A stretch of 64,000 nt of DNA from Candolleomyces eurysporus (Eukaryota; Basidiomycota; Agaricomycetes; Agaricales; Psathyrellaceae), in assembly GCA_027579435.1 (NCBI GenBank), contig JANBPK010001208.1, positions 40,232-104,231 of the forward strand. Reading direction: 5' to 3'. Below, piece by piece: positions 1 through 10,534 of the stretch. How positions within the stretch are numbered: the stretch's first letter is position 1; each line of letters opens with the position of its first letter. Below the pieces are notes generated by a model that did not search any database, was not told where the DNA came from, and saw only the letters and a program-made list of their open reading frames with translations. A program made the translations under genes and the position numbers.

Positions 1-882
1 TCATCGATGTCCTGGAAGGAGAACAATCAGAACTCANAAACTCGGTGATGGAGATATGAAAAAATCACTGACCAAGAACTCTCGCTTGCCCTTCTTCACG
101 CGGCCTCGTGAGCACGCTGAGCCGGGGAAGGACCAGGAGGGTTGACAGACTTGGCNGCTTTGAGCTTGCGGTCAGCNAGAGTTGATGAGGGCGGGGGCGT
201 TGGANTAGATGTGTTCGCCAACGGCTTTTGCCGCTTTCGCTGCCTTTTCTGCGCGAACTTCAAGGTAGTCGTCGAAATCCTGGAAAGAGAAAGATGAGCA
301 CACACAAAATTGTTATAAAAATAACAGGGTACTTACCAAAAACTCTCGCTTGCCCTTCTTTACGGCTTCGTGGGCACGCTGAGCAGGGGAAGGACCAGGA
401 GGGTTGAGAGACTTGGCAGCTTTGAGCTTGCGGTCAGCAGAGTTGATGAGGGCGGGAGCGTTAGAATAGACATATTCGCCAGCGTCCTTGGCAAACTTCT
501 TCGCCGCCTTCGCTGCTTTATCCGCACGAGCTTCGAGATAGTCGTCGGCGTCCTGGGAAGAGCATTGTCAGCACGTGCACCTCCGCTGTAGCTAAAAAAC
601 GTATACTGACCAAGAGCTCCCGGAAGGTCAGATCTTCCTCTACGTCCAAAAAGTCCCTGGCGTCGAGCTCTTCATCGTAATATCGAGCCCAAACGTCCTC
701 AATTTCGGTATCCTATTGGTGAAATCGAGTGTAGTTAGTTAGTGTCTCGAGCAAGACTAACGCATTACACTCACCACAAATTCCCGGACTTCGAGGTCAG
801 TGTCACGGGGAATCGGGGTTGCGTTGACGAGGCCGTTGGCAACGAGAACAGCAAGAACAGCGAAAGAGGGGGTGAACTTCAT
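1..882 (-). CDS. Secreted protein with intron-delimited repeats, partial at left edge
   Basis: The start ATG at 880-882 opens a signal peptide (MKFTPSFAVLAVLVANGLVNA), followed by a probable KR-like processing stretch (TPIPRD). Exons read as 775-882, 611-712, 337-552 and 73-279, with GT-AG introns of about 55-65 nt. Exon 2 is acidic (FLDVEEDLTFRELL). Exons 3 and 4 are two copies of a 68-72 residue unit (D-x-DDYLE-x-RA-x-KAAKA ... NSADRKLKAAKS ... NPPGPSPAQRAHEA), and positions 1-11 begin a third (GACATCGATGA after a splice acceptor). The second copy carries an N and two extra bases that produce a TGA at 96-98. This is either a real stop or a sequencing error, because a good donor and the next acceptor follow it. 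The function is unknown; the unit is Lys/Ala rich and probably helical. Secretion is inferred from the signal peptide only. Confidence 0.6.
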
Positions 883-3394
883 GATGTCGAGTGATTAAAA
901 ATGAAGGATGAGTTGTTAGAGGATCTGAAGTGTGGGCTTGGTCGACCGGCGACTAGCTAGAGGAGAAGATGTGGGGAGGACGTATCAAACGCTCTGAGGA
1001 TCCAACAAGCATTCCTCCTCCCTTTTATCTCGTTTCTGGTCGGAGTTAGTATTTACCCAATGCCAAATAAATTTGGTGCTCACCACCATTTTTGGAGTCC
1101 TGAAGGGAGAGGAACGAAGGCTGGGCCGGTGTCCGATTGGACGCACATCTTGGTTGAAGGGTCCATCTCCTTTGATGAAACAGTGAGCGTAGCCGGTATC
1201 TTTGTCGCTAACTTGATTGATGAGTTGCAGCAAGGTTGCAGTGATGAACGATCTCCGATGCCGAGGAGAATTATAGGAGTTTCATTGCTGGAAAATAGAC
1301 TCACCATTACTTGGCTCTAAAACCTACGGACAGCTCTAAGCGTCGCTCAACGATGCGACGTAGTATCGCCACTACGTTGGGGTCAACTTCCACAGACTTT
1401 GGACCACTGTATACGCAATCTGCTTTTGGTCATCACAGTCACGGATGAAAGATGCTCACTGGCTTTCTCAGGGATACATCCGTGGCGAATGGTAACCGTG
1501 ATGAAGAGAGGAGGGGGTGCTTCCGGCCATCGTTTTCCTCGCGTTTCCTTCGTAATTTTCATGCAGCAGAGATCTTTTGGAGTAACGAGGATCCGGTTGC
1601 AGTGTTTCCATCACAAAGAGTAACTGGCCGAGCATCTCCGGAACTTCTAGTCAAGTGAGCTTTCCACTATTTTTTGACAATTTACGGGTGGTTTCGGGGC
1701 GAATTTCTCCTTCGATGAAGTTGATATGATGTACCCAAGCTGTTGGATGAAACGAGCTGCCTTTGCCACTGTCATGCGCCAGAGCTTGGCATCCGAGTGT
1801 TTCGAAGAAACCCTGTGGCGAGACAGGAGAGCACGTCCTAGGCGAGAGCCCAGATGGTACAATTTTCCGATGTTCGGCCAGGTCAAAGAATGAGCCAAAA
1901 ATACGGTCGTGTGATGATAACTCAACCTGAGAGCACCGTCGCGGTCGAACGAGTCGCCGCACTGACTCGGGGGCCGAATGTTTGTTCCAGGAGCTGTCGT
2001 GCACCTAACATTAGTACCCAGAGACAGTAGCTTTCGACAGCGGTAAGATCCTCACAGGAACTTCGATACCAAGTGAGATGGGTTGTGGTCAACTGTGTGC
2101 TCCGAATTCCGAATGGGAGAGTAGCCGACACGACCCGAAATTTTCGTCGTGCCAGCCCGTCGATAAGGGTGCTACAAATCGAAGGGCGCATAATGCTTGC
2201 AGCCTTTGTGAAATTTCAGGTCTGAAGATCGATTCTGTGTTCCCCTGGGCTGAATAAAAGAATCGAGTGAGGCAGGAGGGCTTGTAGAGAAATTTGCAAG
2301 CTGGCGTCAAGCGATGATCGACCGGCATCATTGATCTGCACAGTGACATAATGATGGAGAAGCCCCAAACTGGCACCATCATTGATCTAATACCATCTGG
2401 AACCTCCTAGCACGCGCGATAACGCGCCTTATGATTTACTGAACCCCTTTCAGCCAGAGGACCCTGATGGTGTTTCGAACACATATCATGTATGTGTTGT
2501 GTATGTGCCGAAAAAATGAATGGAATCTCTGGTAAATAGCTATGATATATCTTGCAAGGGAAAGGGAAGGGAGGACAGATTCAGATGCAGCTTGAGCTCT
2601 GTTCGAGTTGCCATTCCGACACTAAGCTTTCCGTTTCTTCGCGTCGGATCCTGGTGGCCGATAAAGTCTGGAGCCGAATCAAGGTTTCCAAGAGATTTTT
2701 TCTGACATTTCTCTGTGTGGTCCCAGCCGTATTTTTCTTGGTTTTCTCTCACTTTCGCATGTTTGAAATGTCAGAGGTTACACCTCGGGTGCCGATCATC
2801 CGTTCGTTATGTGTCAATACCTTGATAATCAGTGCGAATCGAGGGGAAATTGAGCGATAAGTATAGTTGAATGGTCCCTTAGCGTGCTGCCAACTTGTTT
2901 CAAAGTCATCAAAATTTCCTACATGGCAATCATTGTGCCTTGCAAATTCCCTGTCGCAGTTAGATCCGGGGTTGATTATGTCGATTTCCTTCTGTTCTTT
3001 TCTCTGTTGCAAGCGCCGCGGGACGCGACCACATGCCATCCATGTTTCAAACATATTCCTTGGCAAATTCATGGGAGAAAGTCTTGGAGGTAATGAGTAT
3101 TCTCTGCCGATTTTGAACACTCTGAACAGGACAGAGAAAGACTCTGGTGCGAGCATAGGACGTGATTCGGGACTCATTTCACCACATTTGCGTTCATATC
3201 ATATCATCATCTCTCTGTGAAGCTGCCTGTTGATTCTCTCAACACGCCATTGACATGATTGTCACTGCAACGGGCAGTGCGCCGGATGTGCTTCTGGCAT
3301 CACTGCAGATCTAGAACTGATGTATACAGCAAGAGATTCTACTAATCAGCATACTCAGCGCGATCCCGAATCGGCGAAATTGAGATGCAATGCA
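883..3394. other. Intergenic region between two divergent secreted-protein genes
   Basis: About 2.5 kb with no open frame that resembles a known family and no convincing exon chain. The longest reading frame (2749-3177, minus, 142 codons) has no recognisable domain and overlaps open frames on the other strand. The stretch holds the divergent promoters of the flanking secreted-protein genes. I see no obvious repeat or mobile-element protein. Confidence 0.5.
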
Positions 3395-3402
3395 TATAAA
3401 AG
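3395..3402 (+). promoter_or_regulatory. TATA box of the small secreted-protein gene
   Basis: TATAAAAG lies 126-133 bases upstream of the ATG at 3528, followed by a CT-rich stretch (3420-3480) typical of fungal transcription start regions. Confidence 0.6.
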
Positions 3403-3527
3403 GACCTCACGAGCAATCTTAGTCCCTCGTCCGGAACCGTCTTCCCAATCACCCACTGTCCTCACAGTCAACTCTTGTCTCGCAGGTCGAGCATAACCTA
3501 CCCATCTACCATATCCATTTCACTACA

Positions 3528-4119
3528 ATGCGCTTCACTTTCTCCTCCGTTGTTGTTGCCCTCCTTGGCTCTGGCCTCTTGGTAAAGGCCTTCGAGGTGA
3601 TCCGCACCCCGACCATCTACGACCTTCCCGCTGACAAAGGTTGAACTTCCAGGACTTTGAGTCCGTCTACGAGAGAGATCTCGAGGTCGACGACGTCGCC
3701 CAGTACACTCGTGACCTCGAATTGGACGACGGAGCCTACTACGCTCGGTCCCTCGCCGTTGAGGAGTTCCTTTCCGAACTCACCACCCGTGAGCTCCTCG
3801 AGGTCCTCGAGACCAGCTTGGAAACCCTCGAGCACCGCGAGACAAGCAGGCGCCCTGGAGCCAGGCCTCCCGGGCCAAATGACGTTAAAGTGCCAAAGCA
3901 TAGTTACACCCAGCAACAACTCGACGCCAACGAAAAGAAATTAGCTGAGCTCCGCAAGAAGGGTCAGGCCGGAATGTCCCAGGAAATGGTAAGTCATCTC
4001 TCTATATATCTCCCTCTTTCTTTCATTCGCCTGATGTATATTCTGCGATCTAAAAGTTCAGGATGGCGCAAATTAGTCAGGCTCAGAGGAAGGTTGCGAA
4101 GAAGGGTGGCAGGCCGTAA
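3528..4119 (+). CDS. Small secreted protein with degenerate RDLE-type repeats
   Basis: Three exons fit: 3528-3596, 3653-3988 and 4057-4119. The first intron has a CTGAC branch site just before its acceptor. The protein starts with a signal peptide (MRFTFSSVVVALLGSGLLVKA). A Tyr/Arg/acidic segment then holds a decaying repeat: YERDLEVDD, YTRDLELDD, YARSLAVEE, LTTRELLEV. The C-terminal half is basic and Lys/Gln rich (NEKKLAELRKKGQ, QRKVAKKGGRP). It resembles the left-edge gene in layout (signal peptide, acidic RELL segment, PPGP stretch, basic tail), so the two may be distant paralogs. No known domain is visible. The TATA box and the length of about 155 residues suggest an inducible small secreted protein of unknown role. 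Confidence 0.7.
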
Positions 4120-4343
4120 TCAGGTTCATTTTACTACGGGTTTGCAGTACATAAACGACGTCGTAGTTTTAATCGTTTTGGAATGGAGAATCGAGTTCGG
4201 TGATTGACGTGTGACATGATCTGCCTACCACCAGAAGTGCAGTGCTGAATAGATGGCGCTGTCTTTGAGTCGATCAGCTCTTTCGTATGAGTTTTTAGTA
4301 TATCCGAGGACGAACCTGTCGTTGTGGAGGCCTTGAGGCTCAG

Positions 4344-5996
4344 CTACACGGATCCGTCCGCGATGCTCAAGAAGTCAGAGACATGGAGTTTGGTGTCTCC
4401 TTCGGTTCCAAACAGGTACACCAGTCGACCTGAAATGGGACAAAATCCGAATGAATCCTTGGTTAATTTACTGAAAATCCCAGTCAAAATTTTGGACCAG
4501 GTCCCGATAACGGCTTGCGACGGTGTTTTTGGGATGGGTACGACCGTAGTAATGAGAACCCTATATTGTTGGGACATCGAGCAGAAGACGAGATGATTGT
4601 CGCATTCGATCAGCTCCGAACCGCGAAAGCTGGGCCAAGCTGTGGTCACGCTAGTCCGATGAAAACAGTCCGCGTAAATAGACGGACTTTTGCCAGCTAA
4701 AGCGGGAAGGAATGTGGGCAAAAAACAGTCGTCTGGCCTTCCGACGTGCCTGACTGAATAAAGAGAAAGCTGCTCGTTCGCAGGGTCTGGATCCATAAAA
4801 CAGAGGTGATGATTGGGTGAAGCCGCGTCGATCGTTTCCCAACTTGACTGAGAAAATAAGGTGGTCTGGTATCCTTGGGTGGGCAGGGGAAAGGTCTTTG
4901 CTAGGTTTTCAAAGGGGATGAAATCGTTCACGCGCCGTGGGGTCTGTCGGAACGCATGCAAGGGTGGTACGTCCCAGATGCTGAAACCTCGCGCGTCGCA
5001 AAAAATGATGCTCAAATCGCAGACGTAGAACTGAGAATGAATAAGATGACTACATGATATCTGTACAGAAGAAAGGGAACTCACCGGTAGGGGACCTGCG
5101 GTCGAGCTATCCACCTTCCATTTACATCCCATATCATCCCTCCAGTTCCAGACCATGAAGCATGACTTAGCCCAGATGTAAACCGTGTCACCTCTGAGCC
5201 TGGCAATGCAACCTTCCCGGAAGTTGCCGTCATAACGAAGACTGGCTTGGAATTGAAATGTGGGTTGCGAATGGTGAGGAATAATTTCGTAGATCTGGAG
5301 TCTTGAGCTTGAACCACGCATCAGAAAGCCGGTGTCTGGAAGATAGGAGCACATTGCTTACACAGCGTCAAAAGCAAGAATGACAGCTTCGCCGTCTCGG
5401 CTGGCACCAACAGCGATAATTTTCCGGTGCTTTATGTTGACGATCGCAGTTTGGGATGGTTTGATAGGGATGTTGACATTATATCCAAGGTCCCAAAGAT
5501 GCAAGTTTTCTACGTCGTAGGTGAAAATGAATCGACCACCGGGAATAATTCGGATACCGCGCGGGTGGTGTCGACCGTAGACTACATTTGTGTTGGACTC
5601 GCGACAGCGAAATATCCGGGTCTGGTAGGGTTCAAGAGGTACTTCCAGATTTTTAGCTTTCAGCAATTTTATCATGCGATAAGGCGCCAACGCCGCATGC
5701 TCCAGGTCCAGCATGGACATCTTCTCCGTCGGATACGTTGGTTTGAATATTCCGTGACTTCGGCATTCTCGCTCCAAGGCAGCCACCCAGACTACCCTCA
5801 ACATAGAGGCTTCATACATTGGACCGCATGTCTAGGAGTGCACGCATGTTAGTCGTGAGCCAGAGCAAGGGATATAACGAACCTTGCGCATTGAAATGAT
5901 ATCAATTGGATTGATATGTCGCATGATGTACATCACGACCTCTGGAGAGAGTTTGAAAGGCTTGAGCAAGACCGTCTGAGTCGCAGTGTTCTCCAT
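4344..5996 (-). CDS. F-box-like protein, family member A
   Basis: The ATG at 5994-5996 gives MENTATQT followed by an F-box-like start (LSPEVVMYIMRHINPIDIIS, residues about 15-34), ending at an intron after SMRK. Later exons read MYEASMLRVVWVAALERECR, then HGIFKPTYPTEKMSMLDLEHA, then segments with recurring WDLGY, VWNWR and SIWDVPP motifs like beta-propeller blades, and a C-terminal FGFCPISGRLVYL segment. The stop is at 4344-4346. A canonical GT intron begins at 5084 after CTACCG. Family knowledge: F-box proteins are substrate receptors of SCF ubiquitin ligases, with the C-terminal part binding the target. The propeller reading is inference from the spaced WD-like motifs. Paralogs lie at 22272, 24718 and 46889. 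Confidence 0.75.
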
Positions 5997-6286
5997 CGTA
6001 GTGGGGGTCGCAAGGCGAGAGATGAAGAAGAAAGGGATGCAGAAAAAAGGGCGATCATCTAAGCGCAATAAGTAGACTCGCGAAGAGCCCAAGCTGTCAA
6101 AGTGTCCAAGCGTCCACGTCCATCAAGGGTCTCCCACTTCAAGCGTTCAATCAAGAGCAGATCATAGAAGAAATCGATCAAATAATGGGGCGAAGACTGA
6201 GAAGATCGGCATACCTCGAATAATATGCGAAATGACCAAATTATTCCAGCAGGTGGACTGGCAAATGTTCCATTGGAGAGAAAGCA

Positions 6287-7361
6287 TTACGACGATTCGC
6301 GGCACCCTGTATACCCTCTTCTCCAATACAAAAGCGGCTTCGGGACCTCTGCCACATCCTCAGAGTNCCCCCGTCTGCAACACACCAACCTCCTCCACCC
6401 TGACTACCCGTGCAATAAACAGCTCCGACACCACGCCACCATGATGTCGACCCAACTCACTTCCCCTCCGCTCACGTTCGCCTTCCGCCCACCCCAATTC
6501 ACTCAACGTGACCCTCCCAACAACTCTACAAGCCAAAGCACCAAGCGAACCATCTAAGATCGGGAGACCGTCCTTGTTGAGGGTATATCGAGCAGTAGAA
6601 AATGGGTGTGGGTGCAGATCCGGTCTTGAGAACGCATGTGCAAGAGGATGCTGGGTATCCGAGAGGATGTTCAGTACCAGATGCGTGTTAGAGGGATCGC
6701 GTAGGTGTGGGTCTGGGTATTGGTGCTCCTGATACGACGACGACGGCGCAAGTGCCCTCGGCAGAAACTCCTCGAGAGTCGCCGCCATGCGGGATGGCAC
6801 TCTCAAAGCAAACGCAACGAGTGGATGCGGGTCCATCGCTATTGAGCTAAATGACGATAGCGTAGCTCCATGGAACCTATTATGGTGATTCGACTGGTGC
6901 TGGTGTTCATGGGAGTGGGATTGCAATGGTATCCGTGGCAAGTGCCCAGGAGAAGGTGATGAATTGGGCTTTGAATGGCTTGGAGGCATGAAAGACGTGA
7001 CAACGGCCACAGGTTGCGCCACCTCTCTTAAAAGCGAGCGCAAAGCCGACTTGACCTCTTTCTCGTCGTGTGTCGCGACCCCGGGTTTGGAGCCGCTGAC
7101 TTGTGGAGATGTCGGTGGTAGCACAGGTTCTTCATCCTTCTTCTTCAAGCTTGTCGCGCTGGCGGTAAGTGATCTCCTTCCTCGTCTGGAGGAGCCCGCC
7201 ACAACCGTGCTTCCCGACGTCATGAGCCCTCTTGACCGAGCCCCACCGCACGACGCGCACTGAGCCCCAAGGAGTCGGTCCAACCGCGAGCCCGATGAAA
7301 GATGTTCGGCCAGAGCCCTCCTTTTCACGTTCTGAGCTCGAGTAGCGCCATGCCTGAGCAT
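6287..7361 (-). CDS. Flavin reductase-like (FMN-binding split barrel) protein
   Basis: Single-exon gene with ATG at 7359-7361. The first 90-100 residues are Ser/Arg rich (MLRHGATRAQNVKRRAL...), possibly a mitochondrial presequence. The domain then runs from REVAQPVAVVTSF through GATLSSFSSIAMDPHPLVAF, LVLNILSDTQHPLAHAF and LDGSLGALACRVVGRV to SELFIARVVRVE. This is the order of the Flavin_Reduct family, which binds FMN and often supplies reduced flavin to partner oxygenases. The N at 6367 breaks the frame. If it is an extra base, the protein ends in PLLYWRRGYTGCRESS with a stop at 6287-6289, which matches the usual PLLYxRRxY ending of the family. The Ser/Pro/His-rich linker between residues 80 and 150 is unusual. 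The partner enzyme is not in the window. Confidence 0.8.
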
Positions 7362-7930
7362 GACCGTAGCCTAAATAATAAATGTTAAGGTGCTGGGGTT
7401 ACCTACCGAGTCTCCAAGTAATTGGCTTACCATTCCCGTCTGATTTATGCACCAGCTGCTTGCTCACAGTATACAGATAAACTGCTTCAATACAAAGGTC
7501 GAGAGTAGTGCTATGGGCTGCTGAGTGATTGGGATGATGGACGTTGAGGAAAAGACGCGACTGACGTCGACAGCATCAGAAAAGCGGCCGAAACTACCAT
7601 TTACAGCCGTCGTCGTATAGACCCCGTTTCGACTTCGTGTTTTCATTGAAATTGTGTATACTTGGTATAATTAGCAAAAATGCCACAAAATCCGGATAGA
7701 ACAATTGATAGATGATAGATGCATGTAGGACATCTAGGGTAATTGCAAGCAGTCAATATTATTCAAGTTCCGAGTCAGTTACTCTACGACGCACAATCGG
7801 CGACATTCAACGTTCATTGCTGGTAGAAAGGGCAAGACTTGCCGCAAAAATACCCTGAGCCTTCGGCAAGTATTACGGGACCGATACCACGAGTTTCTCG
7901 CTCCAGTGTAACACACTGCAAACGGAACGA
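7362..7930. other. Intergenic stretch with a possible extra exon
   Basis: Mostly without coding signal. On the minus strand 7814-7909 reads CVTLERETRGIGPVILAEG followed by a Cys-containing end (FCGKSCPFYQQ, stop 7814-7816), preceded by a tttgcag acceptor. It could be a terminal exon of the small gene to the right, but no good donor joins them. Confidence 0.25.
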
Positions 7931-8261
7931 TCACGCCTCGACACGGCCCCCACAATTGCGGTCTTTGGTTAGGATTTGTGCTGGTTCATATCCAATTATC
8001 TTGTACAGAGCTATGTCTGACGTATAGTTAGATTATCTGCTGAACGTCCCTGATGAAGCAATTTGAGTCGGACCTTGACGGACCAGACCAGACGACTTAC
8101 CCTCAGGCTGTGAATCAGGACATGTAAATCCTTGAGAGACGCTATCGCCAGTGAGCTGAACCAAGAGAGTGAGCAAATACCAAGTTTCTGCGGGAGATTC
8201 AATGACTTACCTTGGTGTTCCTTCGAAGCTGAGCCTCAGTTTGCGCACTTCCGGATCCCAT
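7931..8261 (-). CDS. Possible small three-exon gene, unknown function
   Basis: Three exons chain in frame with good splice sites: 8211-8261, 8101-8155 and 7931-8016 (51+55+86 nt, 63 residues). The product begins MGSGSAQTEAQLRRNTK, continues LTGDSVSQGFTCPDSQPE and ends in KDRNCGGRVEA. It has two cysteines and no signal peptide. A second open frame runs through the same first exon (LDWIVARARVEFEWRKLGG) and may connect to an exon at about 8400-8455 (ISQWGKWTPITAFK), so the true frame is unsettled. I recognise no family. It lies downstream of the NACHT gene on the same strand. Confidence 0.3.
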
Positions 8262-8517
8262 GAAAGAGAAAGCGTCGAGGCAGTGCGCGACGTTCCACCA
8301 AGCTTTCGCCACTCGAATTCAACTCGAGCCCGAGCCACTATCCAGTCCAACATCTGTTAGAGATCAATCATCTTTAGGCTTTTATATTTCCGGAATCCAA
8401 GAAATAACGTACTTTGAAAGCAGTTATAGGTGTCCACTTTCCCCACTGCGANATGCGTAGGTCATCTTCATAAAATCAGCTTGAATCCGAGNGCACGCAC
8501 CACATCGAAAAAATGCT

Positions 8518-8538
8518 CCGGTGAACACAATTCACCGG
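8518..8538. repeat. Perfect 8-bp inverted repeat (hairpin)
   Basis: CCGGTGAA, a 5-base spacer CACAA, then TTCACCGG. It lies just beyond the NACHT stop codon (8555-8557, minus strand), so it would fold in the 3' untranslated region of that transcript. Confidence 0.6.
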
Positions 8539-8554
8539 AAGGGNTACGTAGAAA

Positions 8555-10534
8555 CTAAACAGATGGTTTCAGCTGTACNAANCAAAGGAGGAAAGAACNA
8601 ATAGATNCCTTGGCATAGATAGCGGTTGAGGCNCGTCGTAGATGATACTGTAANGCTTCGTATNCCTCGTCGGGCAGTTGAATNGTCCTAGCNTGTAGAT
8701 ATGGTATATGGCAGTGAAATTGGTGTCCGAGCCACNGNCCNATGCGGTTGTCAGGNTGCCGCACTGATAGATCTAATTGCTTCGNACACTCGANGAGTGC
8801 ATAACAAAAACCACCCAGGATGGGTAGTTCATCTAAAGGCAAGAAGAGGGAGTANAANAACGCAACNCAAAGAAAAGTGTGNTAAGGCAACCTATCGGTA
8901 TGNAGAGGCGGGCAAGCCTTAAACNGCTCAATCGTGCNGATAAAGTTGNAGGNATCTGATACAGCGAATACTCGCCAATGGTGATGAAAGGGTAGNGTGC
9001 CAAAATGCTGNGTGCGCCAATCGAAAATGGNGCAAAAGAAATGGTAGGACAAATGTAAATGGAACGAGGGNGGTATGAAAAAGCGACCCGATCGGCTTTC
9101 GGTAGTGAGGAAGTCNCGGAGGGATGTATGACAGAGANTGACGCTACCCTTGTCATCAGTTCCTGGGACATGAATAATTGCTTGAAGATTCAACAAGGTG
9201 CGGACGACCTCNAAAGTTTCGATGCTGAGAAGGTCCGCTATCTCGACAATTGTGAGTGCTTCCTTCAGCAGTACAATGGTGGAGATGATTTCGTCGAAAT
9301 GGGGTAGATGCTGGGACCGGGCGAGAGTTTGTGCGTACAGTTCATCGAGTCCGTTCAAAAGGAAGATCAGCGGNAGGCGATCCATAGGAGTCGANAGATC
9401 NTCNTCGGTCGCAGGTTGGATAATGAANTTGAACGTCGTTGATGCCAGAACGAANGATTCACCGATGTGNTCTATCAGGTCGTCAAGNTCTGGTNTTGTT
9501 GGCCATTCNCCGTGCGANCGAATATAGGCTCGGATGACGCGATCCCGCCGGGCAGCAGNCTGAAATGACTCCCGTAGGAACTTCTCGATATCCTTCCATG
9601 GCGAGTGACGGTCCAGATCGCCGAGCCAAACTCCATCGACCTCCAAACGAGCGCGAATGTGTTGTTCCACACGACTTGCAATGAAGAATCGGAGGGGGAT
9701 GGAGGGATGTTCCTGGAAAAAGTCGAGCATATGATCGATGAACTCCTCTACCCTTCGCTTGTCCTCGCATTCGTCGAGACCATCGATGACGATGACAAAA
9801 GGCCCTTCTGCAAGAGCTTGTTCGAGAAGGTTAGNCTTTTTNATGGCATCTTGCAACGGTTTGTAGACCAAACGTTCGAGCTGCCTGGTCAAGGAGACAC
9901 AGTCTTTCAGCAGGCCTGGATCCGCTATCAAAGCAGCTTCGATAAACGGCGCCGTTGCNGGAAGCGACGACGCCATTTGACTCGCTAGTGTTGCTGCGAA
10001 TCTGTTCATCGTACTCCTGTCACCCGCATTGCGGAAGAAGAAGTAACTTGCAAGCAAACGCCCTGATTCTTCAAATACATTGGCAATTTTCAGGGAAATG
10101 GCTGACTTTCCACAGCCAGCAAAGCCGTGAAGCCAGTATATGTGGGCAGTCGGTGTATATACCACCACCGTGGAAGAGATGGCCTCAATTAGCCCTTCCT
10201 CGGTCCCAGATGCCAAATTCATCGTGTTGGCCCAAGTAGTGATCTCCGTAATCACTCCTTGCCTGGTTCCAGGAAAACATTCTGAGTCGGGAGGAGATGT
10301 CTTTCGATCACGAGTGTGAGATGCATCGGGAATTGGATTGAGTCGAACGATTAGGTCTGAATGCAAGATGTCCGAGTCACCAAAACATGCACATGGTTCA
10401 GCTTGGAGCTTACCTCCATCTCTGAGTCCGTTCGAAAGGTATTGATCCCCAGCGATGAGATTGATAACTTGTTTACCAAGATGACATTCGCGCGCGCCAG
10501 TGAGAATCTCAATGCGCTGAGCTGTGTCTGCCAT
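8555..10534 (-). CDS. NACHT-domain STAND NTPase (NLR-like)
   Basis: The first ATG in the favoured frame is at 10532-10534. A likely 57-nt in-phase intron at about 10361-10417 (gtaagc...ttcag) removes a short unlikely segment. The protein then reads CFPGTRQGVITEITTWA, the usual lead-in of Agaricomycete NACHT proteins. The Walker A P-loop is YWLHGFAGCGKSAISLKIA. FFFRNAGDRSTMNRFAATLA follows, then Walker B VIVIDGLDECEDKRR and FFIASRVEQHIRARLE. The rest is a helical region with no WD40, ankyrin or TPR repeats. Family knowledge: such proteins are oligomerising signalling ATPases implicated in non-self recognition. The downstream half is full of Ns (8578-9560), suggesting collapsed paralogs or allele differences, so residues there are unreliable. 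It ends at 8555-8557. Confidence 0.8.
   Translation of the reverse strand: MADTAQRIEILTGARECHLGKQVINLIAGDQYLSNGLRDGGKLQAEPCACFGDSDILHSDLIVRLNPIPDASHTRDRKTSPPDSECFPGTRQGVITEITTWANTMNLASGTEEGLIEAISSTVVVYTPTAHIYWLHGFAGCGKSAISLKIANVFEESGRLLASYFFFRNAGDRSTMNRFAATLASQMASSLXATAPFIEAALIADPGLLKDCVSLTRQLERLVYKPLQDAXKKXNLLEQALAEGPFVIVIDGLDECEDKRRVEEFIDHMLDFFQEHPSIPLRFFIASRVEQHIRARLEVDGVWLGDLDRHSPWKDIEKFLRESFQXAARRDRVIRAYIXSHXEWPTXPXLDDLIXHIGEXFVLASTTFXFIIQPATXXDXSTPMDRXPLIFLLNGLDELYAQTLARSQHLPHFDEIISTIVLLKEALTIVEIADLLSIETXEVVRTLLNLQAIIHVPGTDDKGSVXLCHTSLXDFLTTESRSGRFFIXPSFHLHLSYHFFCXIFDWRXQHFGXLPFHHHWRVFAVSDXXNFIXTIEXFKACPPXHTDRLPXHTFLXVAXXYSLFLPLDELPILGGFCYALXECXKQLDLSVRXPDNRXXXWLGHQFHCHIPYLXARXIQLPDEXYEXLQYHLRXASTAIYAKXSIXSFLLXXVQLKPSV

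Noticed and set aside
2749..3177. 142-codon minus-strand open frame
   Set aside because: No family, no splice context, and competing open frames on the other strand; likely chance.
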